Assembly (NCBI RefSeq): GCF_003054705.1
Contig: NZ_QAYX01000023.1
Coordinates: forward strand, 62,001 to 126,000
DNA length: 64,000 nt
Direction: 5' to 3'
Source of the DNA: Opitutus sp. ER46
GTDB taxonomy: Bacteria; Verrucomicrobiota; Verrucomicrobiia; Opitutales; Opitutaceae
This document shows positions 18,345-27,775 of the stretch, piece after piece. Numbering within the stretch: position 1 is the stretch's first letter; each line of letters starts with the position of its first letter. The notes beneath the pieces are model-generated. The model ran no database searches and was not told where the DNA came from. It saw only the letters and a program-made list of their open reading frames with translations. The position numbers and the translations under genes were made by a program.

Positions 18345-19403
18345 CTAGCGTCCTGGCCCGCGGCTGAGCCGGACGGTGTCGCCGGAGCGCTCGGCCTTCA
18401 CGCCGAGGCTCCCTTCGAGCAGCAGCAGAAAGGCGTCGGTGTTGTCGGCGCGGAACAAGCCGCTGACCTCTACTTTGGCCAGGGAGGGATCGGTGATGAC
18501 GAACTGGACGCGATTGTGCCGGTTCATCGCCGCCACGGCCTCGGCGAGCGGCGTCGCGGTGAACTCCAGCCGGGCGGTGCGCCAGCCCAGCCGGCGCGCA
18601 ATTTCGTCCGCGGGCACCGCGACGGGACTCCAGGCGGACGGCGCCGCCGCTGGCGCGAGTTCCACCTGCAGCAGGTTGCCGGCGGTCACCAGCGTGGCCG
18701 GCTCGGGCGCGGCGCCACCGGGCGCAGGTTCCGGCGCGGGTTGGTCGGGCAACGCCGCGGCGTTTTTCTGCACGGCCACGCGGCCCTCGGTGACGAGCAA
18801 CTCGACTTTGCTGGCGCCGAGATCGACGCAGAAGGCCGTGCCCACCGCCTTGAACTCGATGCCTTCGGCGGCCACGACGAACGGGCGGGCGGGGTCTTTG
18901 ACGACTTCGAAATGGGCTTCGCCCTTCCGCAGGAAAACCCGGCGGGTGGCGCCATCGAAACGCACGTCGACGATCGCGCCCGTGTTCAGCTCGACGAGGC
19001 TGCCATCCGGCAGCGTGCGCTTTTCCGGTTCGATCACCGTGGCGGTGGCGGTCGCCACGGCGCCCGCCTTCGGAGTCGGCCCTGACGGTCGGCGCCAGAG
19101 GATCGCGAGCGTCAGTAGCACGACGAAGCACGCGGCGGCCGCGCCGATCTGGCGTCTGCGCCGCGTCTGCGCCCGCAGCTTCAAGGTCCGGACCATGGCG
19201 TTCGCCTGGCCGCCCTGCAGCGGGCGATCGAGAAACGACCACGCCTGGAGCTGCCGGGCGAGGGCCTGGTCATGGCGTGGGTCGGCTTCGCGCCAGCGCG
19301 TGAGCTCCGCCTCCTCGGCGGGCGTCAGCCCCGCGTCGCGGCGCGCGATCCAGTCCGCGGCGGCGGCTTCAATCGGGGCAGGCTTGGTGGCGGATCGCTT
19401 CAT
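18345..19403 (-). CDS. FecR-family anti-sigma regulator
   Basis: 352 residues from the ATG giving MKRSATKPAPIEAAAADWIA. An N-terminal DUF4880-type segment (AADWIARRDAGLTPAEEAEL with the WREADPRHDQAL motif) is cytoplasmic. One membrane helix follows near residues 88-105 (IGAAAACFVVLLTLAILW), then the periplasmic FecR domain (RTLPDGSLVELNTGAIVDV, FVVAAEGIEFKAVGTAFCV) and a C-terminal STN-like part. It should hold the partner sigma factor at the membrane and pass on a signal from the TonB receptor. Its start overlaps the sigma gene stop (ATGA). Confidence 0.9.
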   Translation of the reverse strand: MKRSATKPAPIEAAAADWIARRDAGLTPAEEAELTRWREADPRHDQALARQLQAWSFLDRPLQGGQANAMVRTLKLRAQTRRRRQIGAAAACFVVLLTLAILWRRPSGPTPKAGAVATATATVIEPEKRTLPDGSLVELNTGAIVDVRFDGATRRVFLRKGEAHFEVVKDPARPFVVAAEGIEFKAVGTAFCVDLGASKVELLVTEGRVAVQKNAAALPDQPAPEPAPGGAAPEPATLVTAGNLLQVELAPAAAPSAWSPVAVPADEIARRLGWRTARLEFTATPLAEAVAAMNRHNRVQFVITDPSLAKVEVSGLFRADNTDAFLLLLEGSLGVKAERSGDTVRLSRGPGR

Positions 19404-20110
19404 GACTCCCTTTCGGAGAAGACGCCCCGCGCGCGCAGGAATTCTTCGCAACGCCGCGTGCCGCGCCCGATCTGGACCTGCACCGTCTGCTCGGAGAGGC
19501 CGAGCCGTTGCGCGATCTCCCGCTGGGGAACCCCCTGGAGTTTGCGTAGGATCATGATTTCGCGGCAGCGATGCGGCAACTGGTCGATGGCCTGCAGCAG
19601 CAGCGCGACTTCCTCGCGGGTGCAGGTGGTTTCGACGGTGGCCGCGCTCTCATCCATGACGTTGAGGGCGGCCAAATCCGTTACCGCAGTGATCGGGGAA
19701 ATTTGCTTCCGGCGGAGGAGGTCGACGGCGAGATGCCGCGCGACGCTGAAGAGAAAATTCTTCGCCGACGTGATCGGCTTGGTCGCGTGCCGCTGCCAGA
19801 TCCGCAGGTACGACTCCTGCACCACGTCGTCCACGTCGCGGACCGAGGGATAGGCGCTGCGGAGATAGGCCTTGAGCTGACCGTCGTGGGCCTGGATCTC
19901 CTGTGCGAACCACTGGGCGCGTCGATGCTCCGTTTGCGTGGTGAGGTCCGCAAGGTCGGTGGGCGACAATTGCGGGGAATCGACGGCAGAAGACGAGAAG
20001 GGCGGCACAGCGGAAGTCGGCTTTCGGGACGGACGGGGCGGTCGGTTGAAGAGCGAGTTCGGGCTGAGCGTAGAGGGCCCGGCGGGAAAAGGGCGAGCCG
20101 GGGATGGCAT
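19400..20110 (-). CDS. ECF RNA polymerase sigma factor
   Basis: 236 residues. Region 2 is DVDDVVQESYLRIWQRHA with the core-binding helix, and region 4 is LDQLPHRCREIMILRKLQ-like followed by GVPQREIAQRLGLSEQTVQV. The first 60 residues are a low-complexity Pro/Ser-rich extension, so the actual start may be internal. It is coupled by a 4-base overlap to the FecR-like gene and diverges from the TonB receptor across only 29 bp. This is the standard cell-surface signalling arrangement in which receptor occupancy releases the sigma factor. Confidence 0.9.
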   Translation of the reverse strand: MPSPARPFPAGPSTLSPNSLFNRPPRPSRKPTSAVPPFSSSAVDSPQLSPTDLADLTTQTEHRRAQWFAQEIQAHDGQLKAYLRSAYPSVRDVDDVVQESYLRIWQRHATKPITSAKNFLFSVARHLAVDLLRRKQISPITAVTDLAALNVMDESAATVETTCTREEVALLLQAIDQLPHRCREIMILRKLQGVPQREIAQRLGLSEQTVQVQIGRGTRRCEEFLRARGVFSERES

Positions 20111-20139
20111 TAAATCTTCGGCGGGTGTGTAACTGATTT

Positions 20140-23100
20140 ATGTCGCTCGTCCGTTATGGGGGCATGGCTACCCCCTTCCAGTGGTTGTTTCGGCGAAAAG
20201 CGGTCGGCCGCAGCGCGGTCGGCCGGCGATGCATCTGGGTGACGCTCTGCCTGTGTGCGGCGGGCGCCCTGTATGCGGCCGAGCCGGCCAAACGCGTTTT
20301 TGACCTGCCGGCGGAGAGTGCCGACAAGTCGCTCAAACGATTTTCGCAGCAGTCGGGCATGGACGTGCTCATCCCGACGCAGGTCGCGCAGACGGTGCAG
20401 ACGAATGCCGTGCGCGGCGAGATGACGCCGAAGGAAGCGTTGGAAAGCATGCTCGCGCGCACGGGTTTCGTCGTGATCCAGGATCCGAAGACCCAGGCGT
20501 TTTCCATCCGCCGCGAGGAGGCCAAGGGCGGCAAGGCCACGCCTGCAGTGCGTCCCGAGCGTAACTCGGATGCGACCTCCGGCGCGGATGAGACGGTGCA
20601 AATGTCCCCTTTTGAGGTGAACGCCGAGGCTGACCGCGGTTACGCCGCGTCCTCGGCCCTCACCGGCACCCGGACCAACGAGAAGCTCGCGAACCTGCCG
20701 AACACGATCTCGGTGTTCACATCGGACCTGATGAGCGATCTCGCCATCAATGATTTTTTCGGGGCGGTGGAGTACGGGATCGGCACCTTGAATGTCTATA
20801 ATGACACCGGCGTGCTCGGCGCCCCGGTGGGCGCCTCCGCCAGCAACCAGGTGAACTTTCGCGGCATCCCGTCCCTGCGCCAGCTGCGTGATGGCTTCGT
20901 GTGGTTCGTGCCGCAGGACAGCTTCAACATGGAGCGCATCGAGTTTGTGCGCGGGCCCAACGGCACGGCCTACGGTGACGTCGATCCGTCGGGCACGCTC
21001 AACATGTCGACGAAGCGGCCCCGGGCGAAGCGCAGCGCGCTGTTCGAGACGCGCTACGACAATTTTGGCTCCCGCCGGTACCGGACCGACATCAACGTGC
21101 CGGCCGGCCAGCGCCTGGCGGTGCGCTTCAACGCCGTGAACTCCGACACCGAGCAGGCCCGCCAGCGGGCCAACGCCATTATGCGGGCCTACGCCGGCGC
21201 GCTGCGGTGGCGGCCGTTCGCGAGCGGCCGCACCCAGGTCGATGTGAGCTACGAGGGCGGGAACTACCGCCGGAACACGGCGGCGCTGCGCCTCAACGAT
21301 GGCGTCAGCGCCTATGTGCGTGGCACCGGCACGAACGCCCTGGATGCGGATCCCACCCGCTCCGGCACGCAGACCAACGGCGTCGGCATGCGCCGGATCG
21401 CGTCGGCGACCGGAAGCACGCACGTGTATTTCGACATGAACGGAACGCTGTACGACATGCGGTCGACCCCGACCACGGTGTACCGGGGCTCGGCGCTGCT
21501 CACGACTTCGGGCGTCGCGACCGGCAGCGATCCGCAAAACCCGCTGCGTTACCCGCTGCTGCCGGTGGCGGATGATATCTATCCCGAGAATGAGGATTGG
21601 GGCGGGCCCGACAACCGGACGGACATCAAGTACGGCGTCTATAACATCGAGTTCACCCATGCGGTGAACGAGCATCTGACGTTCCTCGTGGCCCACAACG
21701 GCCAGTACAACGACTCGAACACCCAGACGATGTTCTCGGGCGCGTCCGTCATGGGCATGAACTCACGCACGGTGTTCATCGATGTGAACCGCGTGCTGCC
21801 GGATCCGAGCGGCTCGGGCGCGACCATCCCCAATCCCCGTTTCGAGAAATACTTCGTCGCCCACGTGCCCGTGCTGACCCTCAGCGGCGCCAAGGCGACG
21901 GGCTGGCGCACGTCGGCCGTGTACGATTCGCCGCTGCCGTTTTGGAACTCGCGGCTGCGCACCGTCGCCGGCGCGACGTACCGGCGGGAGCGCAATTACG
22001 GGAATTCCTTTCGCTATGCGCTGACCAAGGAGGAAATGGCGCGCCGGGGCCTCACCGGGGCCGCGGCCACTTATTCCAACACCGCGGTGAACCCGATTCA
22101 CTACCTCGAGGACGGCAACTCCGATGAAGCGCTGGCGTTCCGGCAGCAGCCCGGGGTCGCGAGCTACTACCGGCAGGGAACCAGCCAGACGCGCTACGAC
22201 CAGACCCTCGGTTCCGCGAGCCTGACGTCGCTCGGCTCGTTCATCAACGAACGGGTGCATACCTCGGTCGGCGTGAGCCGGTACTACTTCCGGCAGAATC
22301 GGAATCTCGCTCCCGTAACCGACGCATTTGGCGAGTCGCAGATTGTCGATCTGGCGGGCAACTACCTGGACAACCCCGGCAACTACAACGTGCCCGTGGC
22401 GCCCTTCAAGCGGGGCTACACCACCAACCAGTCCTATGGCGCCGTCGTGCGGGTGCTGCCCTGGTTTTCGCTGAGCGGCGGGTACTTCGAATCCGCGCTG
22501 TTCACCGAGAGCACCACCACCGATCTGGCCGGCCGCCCGGTGCTCCCGCGGGAAGGCGAGGGGCACGAGTTCAGCGCCCGGTTCAACCTGCTCGATGACC
22601 GCATCACCGCGGCGGTGACGCGGTTCGAGAGCGTCTCCGAGAACAACACGCTCTCGTTGAGCGACGACGCGGTGACCGAGCTCAACGACTTGCTGCCCGA
22701 CTCGACCAAGCTGGTCGGCAACGGCGACTATCGCGACCAGCAGAGCAAGGGGTGGGAGCTGGAGCTGCAGTGCAATCTCACGCGGCAGTGGACGCTCCGC
22801 GGTGCCTATTCGATGAGCAACGTGGTCTATGCCCGCTTCTACCCGCTCGTGCGGCCTTACCTCGATCTCGCGCGCACGCAGGCCGCCGCGCAGGGACTGA
22901 ATCCCGACCAGGCGACGGCCATCACCACCGAGTTGCTCGCGGATACCGAAGGCTCGGTGAGCACGGTGCGCCGGGAGGCGGCCAATCTCGTGACGCGTTA
23001 CGATTTCGGCGCAGGACGCCTGAGTGGACTCTCGCTCGGACTGGCCGCGCGCTACGAACTGGGCCACACGCTCGCGGCCGTGTCCGTGGGCGGAGTCGAG

Positions 23101-23304
23101 GTGCTGCCGGCCTCGCGCACGGCCAGCAACGTCACGTGGAGCCCGTTCGTCACGTATCGCCGCAAGGTCTTCGGCTACCGCGCGTCCCTGCAGGTGAACG
23201 TGAACAACGTCTTCGACCGCCGCACGAACCAGGGCAACAGCTACACCTGGGTGCGGTATAACGCCGGTCGCCAGATCATCACCACGGCGTCCGTGGCCTT
23301 CTAG
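20140..23304 (+). CDS. TonB-dependent receptor with N-terminal STN domain
   Basis: 1054 residues. A signal/TM segment near 30-48 precedes a secretin/TonB short N-terminal domain (FDLPAESADKSLKRFSQQSG through FVVIQDPKTQAFSIRR, about residues 50-125). Then come the plug, with the VQMSPFEVNAEADRGYAASS signature, NTISVFTSDL and VRGPNGTAYGDVDPSGTLN, and a large 22-strand beta barrel ending in aromatic Phe. The STN domain marks it as a transducer able to signal to the neighbouring FecR/sigma pair. The ligand is unknown; the two genes downstream hint at a phosphorylated organic compound. Confidence 0.93.
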   Translation: MSLVRYGGMATPFQWLFRRKAVGRSAVGRRCIWVTLCLCAAGALYAAEPAKRVFDLPAESADKSLKRFSQQSGMDVLIPTQVAQTVQTNAVRGEMTPKEALESMLARTGFVVIQDPKTQAFSIRREEAKGGKATPAVRPERNSDATSGADETVQMSPFEVNAEADRGYAASSALTGTRTNEKLANLPNTISVFTSDLMSDLAINDFFGAVEYGIGTLNVYNDTGVLGAPVGASASNQVNFRGIPSLRQLRDGFVWFVPQDSFNMERIEFVRGPNGTAYGDVDPSGTLNMSTKRPRAKRSALFETRYDNFGSRRYRTDINVPAGQRLAVRFNAVNSDTEQARQRANAIMRAYAGALRWRPFASGRTQVDVSYEGGNYRRNTAALRLNDGVSAYVRGTGTNALDADPTRSGTQTNGVGMRRIASATGSTHVYFDMNGTLYDMRSTPTTVYRGSALLTTSGVATGSDPQNPLRYPLLPVADDIYPENEDWGGPDNRTDIKYGVYNIEFTHAVNEHLTFLVAHNGQYNDSNTQTMFSGASVMGMNSRTVFIDVNRVLPDPSGSGATIPNPRFEKYFVAHVPVLTLSGAKATGWRTSAVYDSPLPFWNSRLRTVAGATYRRERNYGNSFRYALTKEEMARRGLTGAAATYSNTAVNPIHYLEDGNSDEALAFRQQPGVASYYRQGTSQTRYDQTLGSASLTSLGSFINERVHTSVGVSRYYFRQNRNLAPVTDAFGESQIVDLAGNYLDNPGNYNVPVAPFKRGYTTNQSYGAVVRVLPWFSLSGGYFESALFTESTTTDLAGRPVLPREGEGHEFSARFNLLDDRITAAVTRFESVSENNTLSLSDDAVTELNDLLPDSTKLVGNGDYRDQQSKGWELELQCNLTRQWTLRGAYSMSNVVYARFYPLVRPYLDLARTQAAAQGLNPDQATAITTELLADTEGSVSTVRREAANLVTRYDFGAGRLSGLSLGLAARYELGHTLAAVSVGGVEVLPASRTASNVTWSPFVTYRRKVFGYRASLQVNVNNVFDRRTNQGNSYTWVRYNAGRQIITTASVAF

Positions 23305-23423
23305 TCGTCGCGACGCTCCGGGCGGACGGCCGGTGCCGTCGGCTCGCGCGCTGGCGCCCGCGACGGCGCCAATCCCGGTCCTGCCAACCCTGGCGGTGGC
23401 TTCGCGCCGCCGCGTTCTCTTTC

Positions 23424-24755
23424 GTGAATCGTCTTCGCCTCCTTTTCGCCGCGCTGGGCGCGCAACCCGCCGCCACGCCGTTGTCCGATCCCGCTGAGAT
23501 CAAGCACCGCTACGCGTATTGGCGGCGCCGCGTGATGAGCGCCATGATCCTGGGGTACTCGTTGTTCTATTTCCTGCGGAGCAACCTGCCGATGGCGGCG
23601 AAGTCGATCTGCGACGAGTTTCATTTCACCAACAAGCAGTGGGGTCTCGTCGTCAGCGCGGCGACGATCGTGTACGCGCTCTCGAAATTTCTCAGCGGCA
23701 TCGTCGGCGATCGGGCGAATCCCCGCTTCCTGCTCGGCCTCGGCCTGCTGGCGTCGGCCGTCGTGAGCTGCGTCTTCGGGATGGGGCACGGGCTCGCGTT
23801 CTTCGTCGGCGCCTGGGCGCTCAACAATCTTTTCCAGGGCATGGGCGCGCCACCCTGCGTGCGGCTGCTCACGTATTGGTATAGTCCGCGGGAGATCGGC
23901 CGGGCCTGGGGCGTCTGGAACGCGTCGCACCAGATCGGCGGCGCCCTGATCGCGCTGTGGGCCGGTTGGCTGGTGGCGCACTACGGCTGGCGGTCGGCGT
24001 TTTGGGCGCCGGCGGTCGTGGCGTTCGCGGGCGGCCTGTGGGTGCTCTACCGCCTGACGGATTCGCCGGAGGCGCTCGGGCTGCCGGCGGTCGAGGTGTT
24101 CCAGGGCGAGGCGAAGCCGGAGCCCAAGCCGCGGCTGCCCTTCCGCGATATCTTCCGGACGCACATCCTGACCAACAAGTGGGTCTGGATCGTGAGCGTC
24201 GCCAACTTCTTCGTGTACGTGGTGCGCATCGGCGTCCTGAGCTGGACGCCGAAGTATCTGGTCGAGGCGAAGGGGTTCACGCTCCAGGAGGCGAGCTACT
24301 CGGTCTTCTGTTTCGAACTGACGGGCATCTTCGGCGCGTACGGCGCGGGCTGGCTTTCGGACCGGGTCTGCCGCGGGCGGCGCGGCCCCGTGTCGGTGGT
24401 GTTCCTGGCGCTCCTGGCGGTCTTCCTGTTCGCGCTCTTCCTGGTGCCGAACCGCGGCGTGGTGACGATGACCCTGCTGTTCTGCGTGCTGGGCTTCCTC
24501 ATCTACGGGCCGCAGATGCTCGTCGGCGTGGCGGCGGCGGATTTCGCCACCAAGGAAGCGGCGTCGAGCGCGGTGGGGCTCACCGGCCTGTTCGGCTACG
24601 TCGGCGCCTCGGTGTGCGGCGTCACCACGGGCCTGCTGGTGGACGGCTTCGGCTGGAATGCCGCCCTCTGGTTCTATCTGGCCTCGACCGTCATTGGCGC
24701 CGCGCTGCTGCTGACCACCTGGAGCCAGCGCTCCCCGTTGGTGAAATCGCCCTGA
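23424..24755 (+). CDS. MFS organophosphate:phosphate antiporter-like (GlpT/UhpT family)
   Basis: 443 residues with about twelve membrane helices. The N-terminal part (IKHRYAYWRRRVMSAMILGY SLFYFLR split across TM1) and the TM2-3 region GLVVSAATIVYALSKFLSGI with GDRANPRFLLGLGLL are characteristic of the glycerol-3-phosphate/hexose-phosphate transporter branch. It would import an organic phosphate in exchange for inorganic phosphate at the inner membrane. It lies between the TonB receptor and the secreted phosphodiesterase on the same strand, so outer-membrane uptake, phosphodiester cleavage and inner-membrane import may be linked. Confidence 0.88.
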   Translation: MNRLRLLFAALGAQPAATPLSDPAEIKHRYAYWRRRVMSAMILGYSLFYFLRSNLPMAAKSICDEFHFTNKQWGLVVSAATIVYALSKFLSGIVGDRANPRFLLGLGLLASAVVSCVFGMGHGLAFFVGAWALNNLFQGMGAPPCVRLLTYWYSPREIGRAWGVWNASHQIGGALIALWAGWLVAHYGWRSAFWAPAVVAFAGGLWVLYRLTDSPEALGLPAVEVFQGEAKPEPKPRLPFRDIFRTHILTNKWVWIVSVANFFVYVVRIGVLSWTPKYLVEAKGFTLQEASYSVFCFELTGIFGAYGAGWLSDRVCRGRRGPVSVVFLALLAVFLFALFLVPNRGVVTMTLLFCVLGFLIYGPQMLVGVAAADFATKEAASSAVGLTGLFGYVGASVCGVTTGLLVDGFGWNAALWFYLASTVIGAALLLTTWSQRSPLVKSP

Positions 24756-24806
24756 GTCCTCGCGTCGACCCGGCACGTGGGTGCGACCGCACGCTTTCCT
24801 TTGCCC

Positions 24807-26237
24807 ATGAAATCATCTCTGCGCCTCCGGGATCGCGCCCGGCCACTCCATCTGAAAACGCCGTGGTCGCTCGTTGCGCTCGCGGCCCTGGCCCTCGCCG
24901 GACTCCGGCCGCTCGCTGCAGCGGAGTCAGGTGCGCCGGTGCCGCGGCCGCACGTGGTGCTGATCACGATCGATGGTTTCCCGGCGCGGATGCTCGATGA
25001 CCCGAAGACCTTCGTTCCGCATCTGCGCGCGCTCGCGGCGGGCGGCGTTCGCGCCGAGGCGATGGTGGTGTCCAGCCCGGCGTCGACGTGGTCGAACCAC
25101 ACGACCCTGGTGACCGGAGTGTATCCCCGGCGGCACTCGGTGCTGCCCAATGCCGTCGTGGTCCGCGGGGGGCCGAGCGAGCCGGTGCGGATGGAGCGGG
25201 AAAAGACCGCCCGGGAGATGGTCGCCGTGCCCAGCCTCTTCGACCTGCTGCACCAGGATGGCCTCACCACCGCCGGCGTGAACTGGCCCTGCACCCGCAA
25301 CTCGCCGTCGATCGACGACAACTTCCCCGACACGCCCGGCATGTTGAACGTGACCACCCCGCGGCTCGTCCAGGAGTTGGTCGCCCAACACGTCCTACGC
25401 AGCCCGCGGCAGTCGGATTTCGCGCATATGGAGGAGCCGGGGCACGACGTCGTGTGGACGGCGGCCGCGTGTCACCTCATTCGGACGCGCATGCCGGATT
25501 TCATGGCGGTGCACCTGCTCGCGACCGACGAACTGCACCACGCCTATGGGCCGGAGTCGCTCGCGAGCTATGTGGGCCTCGCGCTGGCGGATCGTTTCGT
25601 GGGCGACATCCTCGCGGCGATCCGCGTGGCGGGGCAGGAGGAGAACACGACGGTCTTGGTGGTCGGCGACCACGGCTTTGCGTCGGCGCAACGCGTGGTC
25701 CAGCCCAACGTGCTCTTGCGGGAGGCCGGATTGCTGAAAGTGAAGCGCGGCAAAGTGGTGGAGGCGCGCATCCAGGTGATTGCGCTAGGCGGCAGCGCCT
25801 TTGTCTATTGCACGGATCCGGCGACGCGCGAAGCGGACAAACGGAGGGCCGCGGAGCTCTTTGCGCAGTGTGAAGGCGTGGCCGAAGTGATCGGCGCCGA
25901 GCGGTTCGCGGAGTTCGGCCTGCCGGAGGCGGGGCAGGGTGGGTGCGGCGAACTCATCCTGCGGGCCAAGCCGGGGTACGCGATGGCAAGTTCGGCGACC
26001 GCGGAAGCGGTGGTCGGGCCGGCGACGAAGGAGACCAACGTCGGCTTTCACGGCCACCTCGCCGACACCCCGGAGATGAACGCGATCTTCATTGCACGCG
26101 GCCGGGGGATCAAAGCCGGGGCGAAGCTCGAGGTGATCCACAACGTCGACGTCGCCCCGACGATCATGCGCCTCCTCGGCCGCGACCTCTCCGCCCCCGA
26201 TGGCCGAGTCCTCTGGGAGATCCTGGATCCCCGGTAG
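24807..26237 (+). CDS. Secreted type I phosphodiesterase/nucleotide pyrophosphatase
   Basis: 476 residues from the ATG giving MKSSLRLRDRARPLHLKTPW. A signal peptide (SLVALAALALAGLRPLAAAE) precedes the alkaline-phosphatase-superfamily core. Metal and nucleophile sites seen are ITIDGFPARML, SPASTWSNHTTLVTGVYP (with the Thr of NHTT at the nucleophile position), ATDELHHAYG, and GDHGFA, with a further His in VGFHGHLAD. This is the NPP-type fold that cleaves phosphodiesters or pyrophosphates in the periplasm. It follows the GlpT-like transporter by 51 bp, so its product may feed that transporter. Confidence 0.9.
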   Translation: MKSSLRLRDRARPLHLKTPWSLVALAALALAGLRPLAAAESGAPVPRPHVVLITIDGFPARMLDDPKTFVPHLRALAAGGVRAEAMVVSSPASTWSNHTTLVTGVYPRRHSVLPNAVVVRGGPSEPVRMEREKTAREMVAVPSLFDLLHQDGLTTAGVNWPCTRNSPSIDDNFPDTPGMLNVTTPRLVQELVAQHVLRSPRQSDFAHMEEPGHDVVWTAAACHLIRTRMPDFMAVHLLATDELHHAYGPESLASYVGLALADRFVGDILAAIRVAGQEENTTVLVVGDHGFASAQRVVQPNVLLREAGLLKVKRGKVVEARIQVIALGGSAFVYCTDPATREADKRRAAELFAQCEGVAEVIGAERFAEFGLPEAGQGGCGELILRAKPGYAMASSATAEAVVGPATKETNVGFHGHLADTPEMNAIFIARGRGIKAGAKLEVIHNVDVAPTIMRLLGRDLSAPDGRVLWEILDPR

Positions 26238-26369
26238 ACTTTTTCAGCGCCTCGCGGCGCATATCGGCGAGTTTTCGCGGCGGGAACGCGAGACCAGGCG
26301 CCTGGCAATCCACCACGGCCTCCGTTCGAGTGCCTGATTGTGGCACGCAGCGTATCGCCTCGTCTCGGT

Positions 26370-26415
26370 GTTACGTTGTCACACCAAGAATACGGAAGTG
26401 AGAACACAACGTAAC
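26370..26415. repeat. 10-bp inverted repeat with 26-base spacer
   Basis: GTTACGTTGT and its exact complement ACAACGTAAC flank 26 bases in the 545-bp stretch between the phosphodiesterase gene and the RNHCP gene. Compositional change begins about here, so it may mark the left edge of accessory DNA. No protein or terminator role is evident. Confidence 0.55.
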
Positions 26416-26444
26416 GCTGCCACTCGGCTCAAGGCCGCTGGCGA

Positions 26445-26705
26445 TCACGCCAGCCGGCTGGAGGGGGCGTGCACACGACATGGTGACGGCTGGCTATTCC
26501 CGTGAGTGAGCTGCCTGACAGTAATCGTCTCCGTGATGGGGTACTGTGCTTCGCCATCAAGCGTCGGGCTTGACCCGCGGGGGCCCGAGGCTTCTCTGGC
26601 CAGCGTGTTGTCATTGTCGGACCGTGCCTGAACTTCCCAACGGGTGGATCCCGTTTCCCTGAGCCGCGCGGAGTAAATGCTCTGGCTGTTCTGGCGTGTG
26701 TTCAT
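26445..26705 (-). CDS. Doubtful small hypothetical protein (86 aa)
   Basis: An open frame from an ATG giving MNTRQNSQSIYSARLRETGS, hydrophilic and without a recognisable domain, divergent from the RNHCP gene. Its composition is less biased than that of the surrounding antisense shadows, which is the only reason to list it. Apart from this frame and the inverted repeat, the 26238-26782 interval shows no gene. Confidence 0.25.
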   Translation of the reverse strand: MNTRQNSQSIYSARLRETGSTRWEVQARSDNDNTLAREASGPRGSSPTLDGEAQYPITETITVRQLTHGNSQPSPCRVHAPSSRLA

Positions 26706-26782
26706 GGTCCGGTCCCGTTGGGAACAAAGCTGGCCGCGCATATCGCGGTTTTCCCGAAGTTCAGCCGGGCGTCTCTTTCAAA

Positions 26783-27151
26783 ATGTCACATTTGGACCTG
26801 CGATCGTCCGACGATCGCGATCCGCCTCGTGGTCGTCCCGCCTATCTACGGTGCCACCACTGCGGCGGAGAGTTCTCGCTGGACGCGCCGGGCACGCGTC
26901 ATCGTAACCATTGCCCGTGGTGCCTCTGGAGCGTGCATCTCGACAACACCCCCGGCGACCGTGCAGCCGACTGCAAGGGCGGCATGGAACCGATTGCGAT
27001 CAGTGCACGCCCCGACGGCGAGTGGCTGATCGTGCATCGCTGCGGCACATGCAGGGCCGTGCACGTCAACCGCGTTGCCGGAGACGATAGCGAACGTGAG
27101 CTTCTCGCGCTTGCGGTGCGACCCTTGTGCCATGCGCCGTTCCCGATCTAG
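26783..27151 (+). CDS. RNHCP-domain zinc-binding protein
   Basis: 122 residues with four metal-ligand pairs: CHHC near 22-25, the signature RNHCPWCLWSVHLD that names the RNHCP domain, and HRCGTCRAVHVNRV near 92-105. This domain is widespread in bacteria as a small stand-alone zinc-ribbon protein of unknown role; nucleic-acid binding is only a guess. The frame is open upstream, but the ATG chosen begins the conserved part. It starts the accessory strip that runs to the tRNA-derived repeat. Confidence 0.8.
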   Translation: MSHLDLRSSDDRDPPRGRPAYLRCHHCGGEFSLDAPGTRHRNHCPWCLWSVHLDNTPGDRAADCKGGMEPIAISARPDGEWLIVHRCGTCRAVHVNRVAGDDSERELLALAVRPLCHAPFPI

Positions 27152-27775
27152 TTCAGTTTCGCCCCGTCCGGCGGCCTTCTCCTATGCCTGTGTTCCAGAC
27201 GCTTCTCACCATGTGTACCACGGGGGCAGGGCACCATTGAAATCACCGAGGCCATTGCCCGCCCAAGTGATCACTCAGTCCCATCTGGAGGCGTTCGACC
27301 GAGTTTGGAAGCTCCCGGAAGAGGCTGGCGCTGTGATCGATTACCTTAAGCAGAGGGCAACCTCCCGGTTTGATCGCTTTGTTTCAAGACGGCAGGAACG
27401 TGTCCGGCTGAGAGCGAACCACGACGGCAACATCACTGGGCCTCTGGCTGACGCAGCACACCGGGAAATCGAAAGAGTAGGACCGACGATGTTTGGTGAT
27501 CCGCATGGGGTCACGTCAAGAGGCTGATTGGAAGCCTAGTGGACGGCTAAGGCATGCTCAGCTTGCCGATTGCTTTCCCGGAAACCCATCGAAAGATTCG
27601 GACAGCACAAAAACCTTCCAACGTAGCTCTTGCGCCTAACCGGGCATTGTCCTCGGAAAGATAGCCTTCGACATCGCTTGCAAGTGGTCGATTGGGTTTC
27701 GGCCATCGACTAAGTCGATCCAAAGGGTCACGTCGTGACGGTTGACACGCGCACTCCGAAGTTGGCCGTTCGCGA
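27152..27775. other. Gap without a supported gene
   Basis: 624 bp between the RNHCP gene and the SDR gene. A 150-codon forward frame starting inside the RNHCP gene covers part of it, but its residues look like non-coding translation apart from a short charged helix-like stretch (SRFDRFVSRRQERVRL). I see no RNA gene, repeat or clear regulatory element. Confidence 0.4.

Noticed and set aside
27075-27527. 150-codon forward frame after the RNHCP gene
   Set aside because: Overlaps the end of the RNHCP gene, has no recognisable family and no ribosome-binding site; treated as non-coding.
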